From: Eptesicus fuscus
Lineage: Eukaryota > Chordata > Mammalia > Chiroptera > Vespertilionidae
Direction of reading: 5' to 3'
Assembly (NCBI RefSeq): GCF_027574615.1
Contig: NC_072487.1
Coordinates: 72,957,290 to 73,021,289, forward strand
Length of the DNA stretch: 64,000 nucleotides
Positions 11,846 to 22,839 of the stretch are shown here, one piece after another (the first letter of the stretch is position 1; every line of letters begins with the position of its first letter). Below the pieces are notes generated by a model, which ran no database searches, was not told the origin of the DNA, and saw nothing but the letters and a program-made list of their open reading frames with translations. The position numbers and the translations under genes were made by a program.

Positions 11846-11966
11846 GGAGATGGCTACTGGATGGATCCTGGAGAGAGAGTTCCTGTTTGCAAAGGATGAA
11901 GTAGCATCAGGAAGTCAGCTTTATATCTTGAAGAAGAGCTAGTGTCTTTGACTCCTAGTTTACTTT

Positions 11967-12182
11967 TTTAAAAAAATCTTTATTGTTGAATATTGTATTA
12001 CATAGGTCCCCCTCCCCCCATAAACCTCTTCCAGCCCACTCCCGTCCTCCCCCTCCCCTCAAGCCCTCCCCACCCATTATCTGTGTCCACGGGTTATGCA
12101 TATATGCATACCATTCCATTGGTTGATCTCTTCCCACCCACCCCCTCCTGCCTTCCCTCTGAGGTTCGACAGTCTGTTCATG
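11967..12182 (-). mobile_element. Young bat L1 3' end, 5'-truncated
   Basis: Reverse-oriented L1 tail: AAAAAATCTTTATTGTTGAA, a C-rich 3' UTR, then GGTTATGCATATATGCATAC. The perfect 15-bp duplication CTCCTAGTTTACTTT at 11952-11966 and 12183-12197 marks a relatively recent insertion. Confidence 0.85.
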
Positions 12183-12726
12183 CTCCTAGTTTACTTTCAT
12201 TACAAAGTCAGAAGAAGGACAATTGCTCTTTGCCAACTACTGAGGAGTCCACCAAAATGCAAAGAGAGGCCCTTTAAAGGATGTTTTAAGTTCACCGCAG
12301 CGGAGAGTACAATGTTGGGCAAGGCTCCCACGCCCACTCCAGTGTCAAGGTTGGAGTGTCTCCAAGAATCTGGCAATGCACATTTTTTGCGACCTGCTCT
12401 GTGACGGGGGCTTTATAACCTCAACTTCGTAATTTTTATCTCCATTTTGAAGGAGAGGAAATCTGCCCAAGGTCCCACATTAAGTAACCGGATATGGCAG
12501 GTCCCCAGGCCCCGCGCTGCGAACCCCACAGCCTTCAGCTGCCCCGCCAGGCGCAGCTCGGGTGACCGGCAGGCGCCCCAAAGGCCGCGAAGTCAGGATC
12601 TCGGGAGAGGAGGGCTGAGCCGGGGGTGGGCACAGGCCCCAGGTGATGGGGCGTCTAGGGCCCTGACCTCCCACCCATTGCACCCCGGGAGCCCCGAGCG
12701 CGTTCCGCCGCGGAGCCCGCCTCCCG

Positions 12727-12741
12727 CCAGCAGGGGGCGCC
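12727..12741 (+). promoter_or_regulatory. CTCF-like motif in the ZBTB34 CpG island
   Basis: CCAGCAGGGGGCGCC matches the well-known CTCF core almost base for base. It is forward oriented and lies about 360 bp upstream of the exon 1 donor. Binding is inferred. Confidence 0.7.
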
Positions 12742-12979
12742 GAGGAGCGGCGGGCGGAGGTGAGGAGCGCCGGGCGCCGCCGCTCCCTCGCGGAGCTGGG
12801 GCCGAGTCTGCCGCGCTCCCAGGCCTCCGCGGCGAGGCTCCGGGACGGGCGCGGGGCGCAATCCGGGACCTGGAGCCCCTGCGAGAGGGCCCCACCGCCG
12901 CCCCTCCTTCTCGGTCCGCGCCTGCCCGGAAGCGCCCGCGCCGAGGGGGCGGGCCCGGGAAGCGCTTCCGGGGGCGGGG

Positions 12980-13091
12980 GGCGCGGGCTGGGCGGCTGCC
13001 GGAGCGGCGGGGACGGGCCTGGCGCCGGTGGCGGCGGCGGCGGCGGAGGGAGCGCCGCGGGCGGGCGATGTGAGCGCGGCGCTCGCGGCAG
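12980..13091 (+). other. ZBTB34: Probable ZBTB34 non-coding exon 1
   Basis: A strong donor GGCAG|GTGAGG places the exon end at 13091. The 5' boundary is not defined by sequence; the GC boxes at 12946-12978 suggest transcription starts just downstream. The exon carries a minimal start-stop uORF, ATG-TGA, at 13068-13073. It would join the acceptor at 29908/29909. Confidence 0.6.
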
Positions 13092-13724
13092 GTGAGGCGC
13101 GCCGGCCGGGGACGGCGGGCGGCGGGCGAGGCTCGTCAGAGCGGGCGGGACTGGGGACAGTGCCCGGTCGCTGACCGGCTCCCGTGGGCGCGGCGGGGCG
13201 GGAGCCTCCGCGCCTGGTCAGCCCGGCGGGCCGGCGGGTGGGCGGCGCGGGCTCGAGCCGAGGCCGGGCGGGGTCGGGAGGCCCGGGCACCTGCTGGGCC
13301 AGGCGCGCGCCCCCGAGGGCCCCACGGTGCGCGCCCGGAGTCCAGGGGCTGAGGGGTCGCGCGCGGCCAGCTGCCCGGGGCTCTCCAGCCGCCGCCCGGG
13401 CGTCTGGGGATCCCCCGCTTCCGGGCCCTTCGCCCTCGAGGGCGCTACCCCTTTGTACGAGGAGGCCGGGTAGAGGAAAACCCTGGATAACCGGGCCGGG
13501 CCGCGGGGTTGGCGCTGCGCTGGCCCCAAGCCTCCGCCTTTCTCCGGGCGGCACGTCGTGCTTGGCCCGAGACGTCTCCATGGTCACTTTCGCCCTCAGC
13601 CCGTCCTGCCATTACCGAGGGCTGGGCTGGGGCTGCAAACTGTGTCCTTCCCGGCTTGGCGGCTGTGCTTTAGGGCGACTAGTTTGGGAGTCTCAGTGTT
13701 GAGGCTTTCCGCAAGCCTCTTCCA

Positions 13725-13835
13725 TGCCGGGCCTCAGTTTCCCCATCTGGGCAGTGAGGGTTTTAGATGAGCTCTCTGAAGACCCTTCCAACTCTACCAT
13801 TCTGTGCATGTCTGAAATTGGAAGGGCTGTCTCCG
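13725..13835 (+). repeat. MIR-like fragment
   Basis: GGCCTCAGTTTCCCCATCTG followed by GACCCTTCCAACTCTACCAT. Short and diverged. Confidence 0.55.
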
Positions 13836-14734
13836 GTTCAGGATATTGGGCAGTTTCACTGAAGAATTTTTTGCAAATGGGGACTTTTGGGCCACTTAAT
13901 ACAGTAGGTTTCAGACAGGCTTTAACACGATTCCAAGAAGCGTTTCTAAACCTTACCTTACTCACAGTCCATCCCTTGCTTTTGTTCCTAGGAGTGGTCA
14001 GTCACATCCCTCTGAGTTTTTGCATGCAAAATTTTTGTTGTTGTTCATATTTGCCCATTTTCTCTTTGTTCCCCGGTTCGGGCCCTCTTTGCTTCACATC
14101 TGGATTATTGCAACAGCTTCTTAGCTGGTCTCTGACTTGAGAAGTACCCGCCTCCCCCATCCTTCCTTTATGCTAATGCCAAACTTAATATAGGAAGTAA
14201 AAAAAAAAAAAAAAAGAGTTGAGTGTTTGCTCGCTTATTAAATGTCAAGATGCTGTTCCATGTGGTGGGGGAAAGTGTAGTGGAAGACACACTTAGCCCC
14301 CGAGCCGCTTTACACCGGGTGCTGAGACTTGACCTGCAAAGAGGTAATTTATTCGACAAGGCTGTGTGCTGTAGAATTAAGAGGAAGGAGAGATGGCGGT
14401 CATTTTAGGCCAAGTGGTCAGGGAAGGCTTAAAAGAGGTAGTGGGGTTTGTTAAAGGGTAAGATTGAGGTAGGAAAAGAGGAATCGGGTCCAGTGATCTT
14501 ATGGAGTTAGTGACTAGACCAGCCTCCTGGTAGAGAAGGGTTCATGTAGGAAGGGAATAAGAGGAAGGATTGAGTGGGCTAGTTCAGGAAAGAACTTGAA
14601 ACACTAGGCCAGAGTTGAAACTATCCTGTAGGCGGAGGTGAGGGCAGGAGACTAGGGTGGTTCGTGATAACTTGTAGGAGAGGCCGGGAGAACGTAGGGG
14701 CCAGGTGATCAGGCCGTGGCACTTATACCACATT

Positions 14735-15350
14735 GTGTCCAGCCATTGCCCACCCTGTCTTCTAAGGCTCTCCTTGGTTGGCCTCTCCTCACCTACCCGA
14801 AACTGTTCCCTGCTTCTCTCTCTCCCAGCCTGTCTCCTTTGGGAGCGAGTTTCTGACTGTCCCTAGGGCAGCGATTTTCAGCCAGTGTGCCGTGGCACCC
14901 CGGTGTGCCGCAAGGATTTTTAAAACATCTCATATCTGACTATTTAGTCAGGGGCACTGACCTCTTTTCCCTGCGATTGTCAATTTAAAAAAGAATGACA
15001 ACAGCCAACACAATAGCTGTCCGGTGTGAGTGAATGAATCAAAATTATACCTTTATTTTTTTGGGGGGTCAGATTGGCAAAAAGTTTATATTTTTGTGTG
15101 CCACAGAAATTTAGGAATCAGTGTATGAGTACCGTGAGATGAAAACGCTTGAAAATCGCTTCTTTAAGGCTTTGCTCCAGCCGTTCCCCCTTCTGAAGTG
15201 CTGGCCTCCTTTTTCTTCTCCTCTGTGTAAATTCTCCATTTCACTTCCTTCAAGCCCCTGCCGAAGATGTACTTCCTCCGAGGGTGTTCCCCGACTGCCC
15301 TACCCCCATGCCTTTGTGGCGCTCGGAATCTAAAGCGCAGGGTTCAGCAC
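14735..15350 (+). repeat. L2 LINE, split by a hAT insertion
   Basis: L2-like pieces at about 14735-14868 and 15170-15350 (TTCCCCCTTCTGAAGTGCTG and ATGTACTTCCTCCGAGGGTG) read as one element interrupted by the hAT at 14869-15161. Confidence 0.6.
14869..15161 (+). mobile_element. Non-autonomous hAT element of a second type
   Basis: Left end CAGCGATTTTCAGCC and right end GCTTGAAAATCGCT are inverted. The interior has the TGTGCCGTGGCACCCCGGTG palindrome. Flanks CCCTAGGG and CTTTAAGG match at only 5 of 8 positions, so the duplication is eroded or this is an older copy. Confidence 0.78.
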
Positions 15351-15715
15351 TTGTTCTTGCTTACTCAACTTGTTCTTGGCCTGAGTGGACTGGGAGGTTT
15401 GGGGGGCATTGGGTCCTAATGCATCTATCTCCCTGAGCCCTTGTAGTATCTAATACTGTAGCTGGACTTTTATAATAGGCACTCAAATACTTGATTTTTG
15501 TTGATAAACAATTTTTTTAAAGGACATTCTGTGATCAGCTTTTTCTGTCATGTGTTGCATGCCTATTCTGCCGTTCACGGTGGATGTTTTCAGTTTTCAT
15601 TCTTAGGGTGCCGGTAACATATAACAAAGCTTTGAAACATTAAAATGTTTACTCTTAATTGTGGGAGAAGAAAAAAATATCATGTAATTCTTTGTTCGGA
15701 GGCTGTGGGGAAAGA

Positions 15716-15960
15716 AAGACCATCAATCAGCTTTGGAATCAGACAGGCCTGGGTTTGCATTCCAGCAAGGCCACTTACAGCTGTGTGAACTGGGCAATTT
15801 ACATAATGTCTCTGCGCCTCGTTACTCACCTGCAGGGTGGGGATAAAATCCACTTCATAGAGTTGCTATGAGTTTTAAAATGAAAAGTTTACGAAGAGCT
15901 GGCAAAACTTGCAGCAACTACTAACTGCTTATTACATTTTAATCATCACTCTTATTAATA
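15716..15960 (+). repeat. MIR SINE
   Basis: TTTGGAATCAGACAGGCCTG, then CCACTTACAGCTGTGTGAAC and GTGGGGATAAAATCCACTTC follow MIR order. Confidence 0.8.
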
Positions 15961-16764
15961 TCGGGTGTGAATGTGCCACAGTGGGGAAATGATGGGCTGC
16001 CAAACCTCGGTGTGTCCACTGAGCTGTGGGTTTCTGAACGTCCTGGGTTCTGCTTCTGCCTTCCAGCTCAGGCACTTGTTAAAAATGCCAGCCATGAATC
16101 TAGAATGCCATCACTATGTCTTATTCCCATGAATTTTTATGTTACTTTTGTTTAAATTCTGCTTAGCGTTTGTCAGACTTCTTAATTGTGTTCATTTAAT
16201 GTTTTGTGGCTGGCGAACTGTTGAATTTAGCTTAGTGAAGGTCATCAACTGAATGCAGTTTAACTTCTGATGGTTATTTTCTGGTTGATTTTGATGGCAT
16301 GTAAAACCTCCTGGAAGAAAACAATTCAAGGTGAGCTTTTCTAATCCTTTGTCATAAGAGACGGGACTTGATGTATTTTCCAGGTCCAGTGCCCCCTGAA
16401 ATGCCAGCAGTAAAGCAGATATATAGGATGCTGCTCCTTGACATTTTTTAGTTCTTTGCCTTAAGAAAGCTTATTCATCCTTTTACCTGAAACAAGTCTT
16501 TCTAATTTATGATTGGAATTTAAAACATCTATTTGCTCACTTCATAGACAGCAGTTAAAAGAATGGACATTGTGCAGAGAAATGGATACAAACTTCTCAA
16601 AGGTACAGTGCATGGTAACCCCTTAATTATCACTGTGTCAGTGTAATGGTACATCCTTAAGTGAGAACGCTTTCCACTCAAAGTCGATCAGTAAGAGTCC
16701 CACACCAGTAAAAACCCTGCATCTCTCCAGTGTGCCTGGATTTAAATCTTACTCTTACAGGATT

Positions 16765-16980
16765 TAAGAATCCTGACTCTGGAGACTGATGGATCTAGGT
16801 TCAAATCCTGACTCAGCCAGCCTTAGTGACGTTGGGAAAGGCTCAGTCTCTCGGAGTTTGTTTCTTATCTGTAGAATAAGGATAGTTGCAGTATCTATCT
16901 CACAGTGTTGTGAAGATGAGTGAGCAGGCAAAGGGCTTCCTTAGCATCCAGTACACAGTAGGAGCTCAGTCACCGTGGCT
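16765..16980 (+). repeat. MIR SINE
   Basis: GACTCTGGAGACTGATGGAT, GGTTCAAATCCTGACTCAGC and TTCTTATCTGTAGAATAAGG. It ends with the MIR-like CAGTACACAGTAGGAGCTCA. Confidence 0.8.
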
Positions 16981-17713
16981 TTCCACATTGCCAGGAAGGC
17001 TAAAGGGGCCATTCTACCCTGCTAGGAAAGCTCAGAAGAAGCTTCTGATGTTTCGCAAGACAAACCCCACTGTGAAACCAAACCCGTTCTCAGAATTAGT
17101 GTATCTGAGCAGCCTTGGAGAATGTTAACGCCTTGGTGGGAAATCTAACAGTTTGGATAAAAATGTCCTTTCAGACTCACATGAATTAATGCAGTAAGAA
17201 CTCTAGACTTGTTTTCTTTTAAATTAGGACGAGTGCTTCATGAATATCCATTGCAGAATGCCATTTTATTTATTTTTTTCCTTGCCCGGGGTTTCAGCAG
17301 CACCACAGTTTCTTGTTATTTGGCTGCTGCTTTCCAAAGGATGAGATTGTAATTCATGACAGCTCAGTTTTAGGTGTGATCTAGACTCAGGCAGAAATAC
17401 CTAGAAAAATTATTTGTATCTAGTTTTTATGGTTGCTCTCATGCCTCCTTCTGTGGTCTTTTTAATGACCTTTTGTGTGAGAAGGAAAGTTAGGTATCTT
17501 TGGATCTTCAGTGCCCGATAGGGAAGGCCTTGTTGTGTCTCTAGTATCAGCATCCAGCAGGATTTGGAATCATGAGCCTGTTGATTGAGAATTATGGGTA
17601 CCTCCGGGTGCCTTAAACAACTTCCAAATTTGCAACCTTGCTTTCCTTCCTTGGAAGTGTCTCTGGGTGTTTTTAAATGAAGTGGAGCACATTAGAATGC
17701 TGATGGGCTAGAG

Positions 17714-17764
17714 CAGTGGTCGGCAAACTGTGGCTCTGTTGACTAATGAGTTTGCCGACCACTG
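17714..17764 (+). mobile_element. Miniature hAT element (51 bp)
   Basis: CAGTGGTCGGCAAACT at the left and AGTTTGCCGACCACTG at the right form perfect 16-bp inverted ends around 19 bp. It is a shortened relative of the element at 33-245. Immediate flanks GGCTAGAG and ACCTAGAC match only in part. Confidence 0.9.
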
Positions 17765-17827
17765 ACCTAGACTCTCCATTTCAATAATTACAGGCTGTTG
17801 TTGTTCCTTGTGATTAAGCCCCTATCC

Positions 17828-17899
17828 CAGTGGTCGGCAAACTCATTCGTTAACAGAGCGGCAAACCGCGGCTCGTGAGCCGCAGTTTGCCGACCACTG
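17828..17899 (-). mobile_element. Miniature hAT element (72 bp), inverted copy
   Basis: The same 16-bp ends as the 51-bp copy, with the interior GGCTCGTGAGCCGC reading in the opposite sense. The right flank is GGCTAGAG, identical to the left flank of the 51-bp copy. Confidence 0.9.
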
Positions 17900-17907
17900 G
17901 GCTAGAG

Positions 17908-17976
17908 CAGCAGTCGCCAACCTTTCGGACCTCATGGACTACCAGTGGTCTGCGGACCACGGGTTGGCGACCGCTG
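17908..17976 (+). mobile_element. Miniature hAT element of a third type (69 bp)
   Basis: Ends CAGCAGTCGCCAACC and GGTTGGCGACCGCTG are inverted with one mismatch; the interior is CCAGTGGTCTGCGGACCAC. Flanks GGCTAGAG (17900-17907) and GTCTAGAG (17977-17984) match at 7 of 8. Confidence 0.85.
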
Positions 17977-18200
17977 GTCTAGAGGGAAGGAGCCATCTTG
18001 CTAGATTTGCCTGCTGGCAGAGACGGTCCTGCATCTCTTGGGTTTTCAGCAGAGAAAGTTGAAAGCTGAGGTGAAGCTCTGGTGACAGTCGTGGATTTTG
18101 AGCCACCAACTTGGTTTAGGTTGCATCACCTGACATATGCTGAGAGCCTCTCTCTGCTGGACACACTGCTGGGCTTTGGGCACACAGTCCCTGCCCTCAA

Positions 18201-18253
18201 AGAGCTCAGCACCGACAGTGAAGAGCTCAGCACCGACAGTGAAGAGCTCAGCA
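18201..18253 (+). repeat. 21-bp tandem repeat, about 2.5 copies
   Basis: Two identical copies of AGAGCTCAGCACCGACAGTG+A (18201-18221, 18222-18242) and a partial third. The unit is a multiple of three, so it keeps an open frame, but no gene is evident. Confidence 0.9.
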
Positions 18254-18874
18254 GCCCCGGAGGCTCAAAAAACCAGCCCATGGCTAGTTGCTTGTACACT
18301 TCTGTTCTGATTGTCACTATGGGGAAACAGTCACAGAGCTGTACCCACGGATGCTGTAGAGGGGATTTCAAGGCCCATGTGGGTGTTTGCCCAGATGATA
18401 TTTACATGCCCTTTCTCATTTGTAGGTTCTCTTCAGAATGGGTCAGCAGGGTGAGAAGATGTCACTGGTTTGGTTTTCACTATATGGTTTCATTACAGCT
18501 TAAAACGTGTGATGCAGAAACGATGTGCTAAGGAGAGGGCTAGTTGTGAATGTTACCTCCATCATGAGCTATGCTATAATACTTCTTTTATAGGAGCAAA
18601 CAACTTCTCTGTTCTCACCTGTCTTTTTTCTGTCCTCGCTCCAGTTTGTACAGTTTTTGGTTGCTCCTGGATTGGTATCTCCAGGTCTCATTTCTCTGCG
18701 GTTCCAGCCCCATATTTCCCACTGCTTATTGGACAGCTCTTCTCAGATGCCCAGTGGGTGCCCTAACGCAGCTTGACTGAGGCTGAACTAACTTGCCTCC
18801 TAAATACATAGCATCCCTCGGTCTCCAAATCTTGTTGGGTCCTTCTCTAAACCCATGTTCAAGTTGGCTACGGC

Positions 18875-19080
18875 CAATTTGGTTTGAGTTTTCTAACCCA
18901 GCATCCTAGGCCCTCCTCCAATTCCAGCTGTGGTGCTCCTCTTTGCCATGTCACCCCTTGAACCTGAGCCCTGGCCACTGCCCTAGACATTTTCACTCCA
19001 CTGTTCTCTGCTCCTGGAACGTTCTTTGTATTCCATTTAAATATAAAATCCTGTTCAAATATTACTTCCACCATTATGTT
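18875..19080 (+). repeat. L2 LINE fragment
   Basis: TCTCTGCTCCTGGAACGTTC followed by CCTGTTCAAATATTACTTCC resembles the L2 3' region. Confidence 0.55.
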
Positions 19081-19089
19081 TTATTTTTG

Positions 19090-20480
19090 TTCATTTTGAT
19101 TTTTTAAAATCTTTTTGATCAAACATAATCAATGTTAATTATTGTTCTTCATAGTTATTTGTTTCTGTCTCTATAATTGCTTGATAAAATAATTATTAAT
19201 TTGCAGCCTATCTTTCTCTAGATTCTTTGGTTTAAAAATTATATATTCTTAGGTAACATGAATATATATATATTTTTTTTTAGAAAAAAACTTAGAAAGA
19301 ATATAGCTATATGATTTTTTAAAAGTATAAAATAAAGTGTTCCCTTCCCTCTCTCCAGTCCTTAATTCTCATCCCCCAAAGTCACCAACATTAATAGTTT
19401 CATGCATTTACTTCCAGAATGGCTACAGTAGCGTATATTTTTTCTTTTAAGAAAAGTCCATGAAGGGGATCACATATATACATACATCTTGTTGCTGGTT
19501 TGGGCTAAATATTAGAGCTTTTGTCAAAGCATACAGATCTACATATTATTTTGAATGGCTGCGGGTGTTTCATTGTTGATTGGTTTTTTAAATCAGTCTC
19601 TTGAGGTTGACCCCCTCTCTTTATTATTATTATTATTATTATTATTTACTATAACAAATACAAGTGCTCAGTACAATAGCCTAACAAACTTTTGTAAGTA
19701 CTGTATATTTTAGGCTCAATTCCCAGCAGTTAATTGAAATGACTTTTACATTTTGATCCCTCTGACCAGATTATCCCTCAGGATTACTCTTTTTTTTTTT
19801 TTAATATATTTTATTGATTTTTTTACAGAGAGGAAGAGAGAGGGATAGAGTTAGAAACACCGATCAGCTGCCTCTTGCACACCCCCTACTGGGGATGTGC
19901 CCGCAACCAAGGTACATGCCCTTGACCGGAATCGAACCTGGGACCCTTGAGTCCGCAGGCCGACGCTCTATCCACTGAGCCAAACCGGTTTCGGCCCTCA
20001 GGGTTACTCTTGTCAGCCCTTTTAAAATGTGCCCAAATCTGATGCATTACAAATGGCTTCTCATTTTTTCTTTTTGTAATTCACATGCATTTAGTCATGA
20101 ATAAAGCTAAACATCTTTTCATATGTGCTTTGGTCATATGTGTGTGTTGTGTTTTTTTTTTAACTGTTAATATCCTTTGCCCCTTCTATAGGATTTTTTG
20201 TGTCACCCCCGTCTGTTTGATTTATAATATAAATTAAGGAATTTGCAAAGTAGCCCTTTGCCAATTGTGCATGTATTTTTTCTCACTGTGTCATTTATTC
20301 CTTAAGGAGATTTTTTTTGTCATCAACTCCCATGTTGTCAAATGTATTTATCTTTGCCTTTGTGGCTGCTGGGGATTTATGTCATGTTTGGAAAGGCCTT
20401 TATATCATTATTATAAAAAATTCATGCTTGCTTTTAGCTATTTTTTGGGGATAATCAAGTCTTTTTAAAATACTGTCATA
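19090..20480 (-). repeat. Old L1 LINE, interrupted by a Ves SINE
   Basis: Reverse L1 3'-region wording such as AGCTAAACATCTTTTCATAT, TAATATCCTTTGCCCCTTCT and TTGTCAAATGTATTTATCTT. It includes an (ATT)n run at about 19619-19647. No frame is intact. Boundaries are approximate. Confidence 0.6.
19791..19997 (-). mobile_element. Ves SINE
   Basis: Reverse copy: T-rich start, TATTTTATTGATTTTTTTAC, and the end CCACTGAGCCAAACCGGTTT. Target duplication CTCAGGATTACTCTT versus CTCAGGGTTACTCTT (14 of 15). It sits inside the L1 fragment. Confidence 0.92.
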
Positions 20481-21544
20481 AGAATGAAATGGCATTAGCG
20501 GGTGTGGTGCTATGTTCTGCAGCTTTTGGGTGGGATCTTGCAAAGATTTCAAGTAGCTTTGCTTTACTAAGCCTTGTTGTCATATGGTCTTGCATCAGAT
20601 CCTGGTTTTATTTTCAGAGCCTGTGTGCATGGTTATTTCTAGGACCCTCTTCTTCACTTTTTACTTCAGGACTGTGGGAGGCTGACCCAGGCTGGCTGGT
20701 ATGGTACTTTCTAGGTCGGTACCACTCTCCTGTGGCTTTTGGCCATACCTAGTCTTCACTGTGTAAATGGCCTCCCTCCTCTGGTGCCCAGTCTGCTTTT
20801 GCTCCCCCACGTGTGTCCATTTTCTTCCCCAAACCAGCTCGCTCTGCACTCCTTGTGGTTCTGTCTTGCCCCTGGCCTGCACTGGCCTTGCTGCTGTTCT
20901 CGGTGCTTGGAGAGCCCCTCACGTCTGCTCTCGCTCTTTGAACACCAGTCTCAGTGCTGCTTTGAATTCTGTTGAACTTGGGCTGAACCTGTGTCTTGGC
21001 AGCATCTGCTGTCTATGACTTGCACCTTCAAACAGTAAAACGACCAGTTATTGAGCCCTAGATCAGTGGTTTCTAATTAGTTGAGGGTCTAGCATATAAA
21101 AATAGCTGTTTATTTAAAGCAGGTAAAATTAGCCAGAGTTAGGGGCTCTGAGGAGGAAAGGGGAATAAAAGCTGTGAATATGGAAGATATAATATACTTA
21201 AGCTGACTGATCATAGCCCTTAACCCCTACTAGAAAGAGAGTGCTATAGTGAATTTCTAGAGCTGGCGTTGCTTAGCCACAGGGGATGTGCATTATAATT
21301 TTGATGGATCTTACAAAAATATACTCACAGAGGAAGGAGTAGGAGCCCTGGGTGGCAGTAGGACTTTTGCCACCTGTCCCTGTCCCTTTTCCTGGCCTCC
21401 ACCCTCGGGCAGGAATGTAACCTAGCAAGCTTTCTTTTCATCCTGCCTTTTCCTCAGCTCTTCCTGCCTCCTTCTGCTGGTCCTCCCATTCCCATTGGGC
21501 AAATTAAACAAGACTTATTGCACAGGGGGTCTAGATGGGCAGAC

Positions 21545-21720
21545 TGTGGAACAGGCCTGAGAGTTAGCCTCTTGGAGCCTCAGTTTCCTCATCTCTAAAG
21601 AGGGCAATAATACCTGCCTTCTGGAGAAAGCCAAGAGGAGTCGGTGAAATAGTGTGTAGAGCCTCTATGACATGCCTAGCATCTATCAAGTATTCAGTAA
21701 ATGTTGGTTATTGGTGGTGA
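21545..21720 (+). repeat. MIR SINE
   Basis: CCTCAGTTTCCTCATCTCTA, then TATTCAGTAAATGTTGGTTA at the 3' end. Confidence 0.8.
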
Positions 21721-22084
21721 TGGGCTTTCCCACGTAAGGAGGAGAAAGCGAAGGAGTGGTGGGAGGTGGCAGGGATCCCCTTTTACAGTTGCTGAGGCTA
21801 GTGTGGCAATGGCTGGATGCGGTAAGTGGACGAAGGTTCAGACTGCCCTCATCAGAGGCGGTCCTTCCCAGGATCCACTGTTGAGACCTGTGTGGCAGAG
21901 TCAGAGACCACGGCACAGGCTGTGTGCGAGTTGAAAGCTGCTTCCAGGGGTGTGAAAGTCTCAAAGAAATTGGAAGAGCAGGAGGCTTATGTCCATTGGT
22001 CACATGAGCAAAAGAAGTGGAGGAGCTGACAGTTTTGAACTTCCCAACAAGTCCTCTCCATGTATGCTTTTTAAAAGTATTTCA

Positions 22085-22304
22085 TGCCAAAACCGGTTTG
22101 GCTCAGTGGATAGAGCGTCGGCCTGTGGACTCAAGGGTCCCAGGTTCGATTCCGGTCAAGGGCATGTACCTTGGTTGCAGGCACATCCCCAGTGGGGGTG
22201 TGTGCAAGAGGCAGCTGATTGATGTTTCTCTCTCATCGATGTTTCTAACTCTCTGTCCCTCTCTCTTCCTCTCTGTAAAAAATCAATAAAATATATTTAA
22301 AAAA
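22085..22304 (+). mobile_element. Ves SINE
   Basis: Head ACCGGTTTGGCTCAGTGGAT with intact A- and B-box-like motifs (GGTTCGATTCC). Tail AAATCAATAAAATATATTTA. Target duplication AAAAGTATTTCA at 22073-22084 and 22305-22316. It looks young. Confidence 0.94.
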
Positions 22305-22839
22305 AAAAGTATTTCACATTCTTATCCAAAGTATAGTTTTTACAAACAAAACAAATTAAGTATTGTTAAAATAAGGATTAATGGTATTGAAGAAAAATAG
22401 CTTATATGTGCTTTTTTTAAAAAAAATTAAAATACAGCAATATGAATGTTTAGTTTGAGGATGGTTTTTTTGCTTAATGTAATGTGCCAGAAAGACCAGT
22501 GATTAATCTACTGAATTAAAAACTACTGATGTATTTAGTGAGTGGAATAACAAGTTCATTAATGTTTTCTGAAGCAGCTGCAAACTTAGTCTAAATGAAA
22601 AACTAATATAAATCACTTCTCTGCATTATCAAAAGTGAATTCCATTCCCGAATGTCTGAGTTGGGAGGCATCTGCGTGAAGCTTGTATCAAACTGCAAGA
22701 CAGGGACTCATTCATCTTTGAATTCCTTTGGTTTTGTGCATGCAGAAGATTGAAATGGAATGAATATTTCCTATAAATGTAGAAAAATAACTTAATTCCC
22801 AGTCAGTATGCCATTTAGTGATTACAGTTAAATCTATAC

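Larger units (their letters stand above)
12500..13600 (+). promoter_or_regulatory. ZBTB34: CpG-island promoter of ZBTB34
   Basis: About 1.1 kb is extremely GC- and CpG-rich against an AT-rich background. It holds GC boxes (GGGGCGGG 12946-12953 and GGGGGCGGGG near 12969), an ETS/GABP-type CTTCCGGG at about 12965-12972, a (GGC)n run at about 13030-13046 and a canonical CTCF-like motif at 12727-12741. No TATA box is visible, as expected for a broad CpG promoter. Long open frames on both strands here are a by-product of GC richness. It lies 17 kb upstream of the coding exon, matching the human gene layout. Confidence 0.85.

Noticed and set aside
12447..13587. Long open frames on both strands (208 codons plus, 310 codons minus) in the first CpG island
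   Set aside because: Arg/Pro/Gly/Ala-rich translations are typical of GC-rich DNA without stops. No domain is seen, and the segment is the ZBTB34 promoter and leader.
22088..22200. tRNA-like head with A and B boxes, possibly a tRNA gene
   Set aside because: It is the head of a Ves SINE with an A-rich tail and target duplication; a cloverleaf with a proper acceptor stem is not present. The same holds for the other Ves heads.
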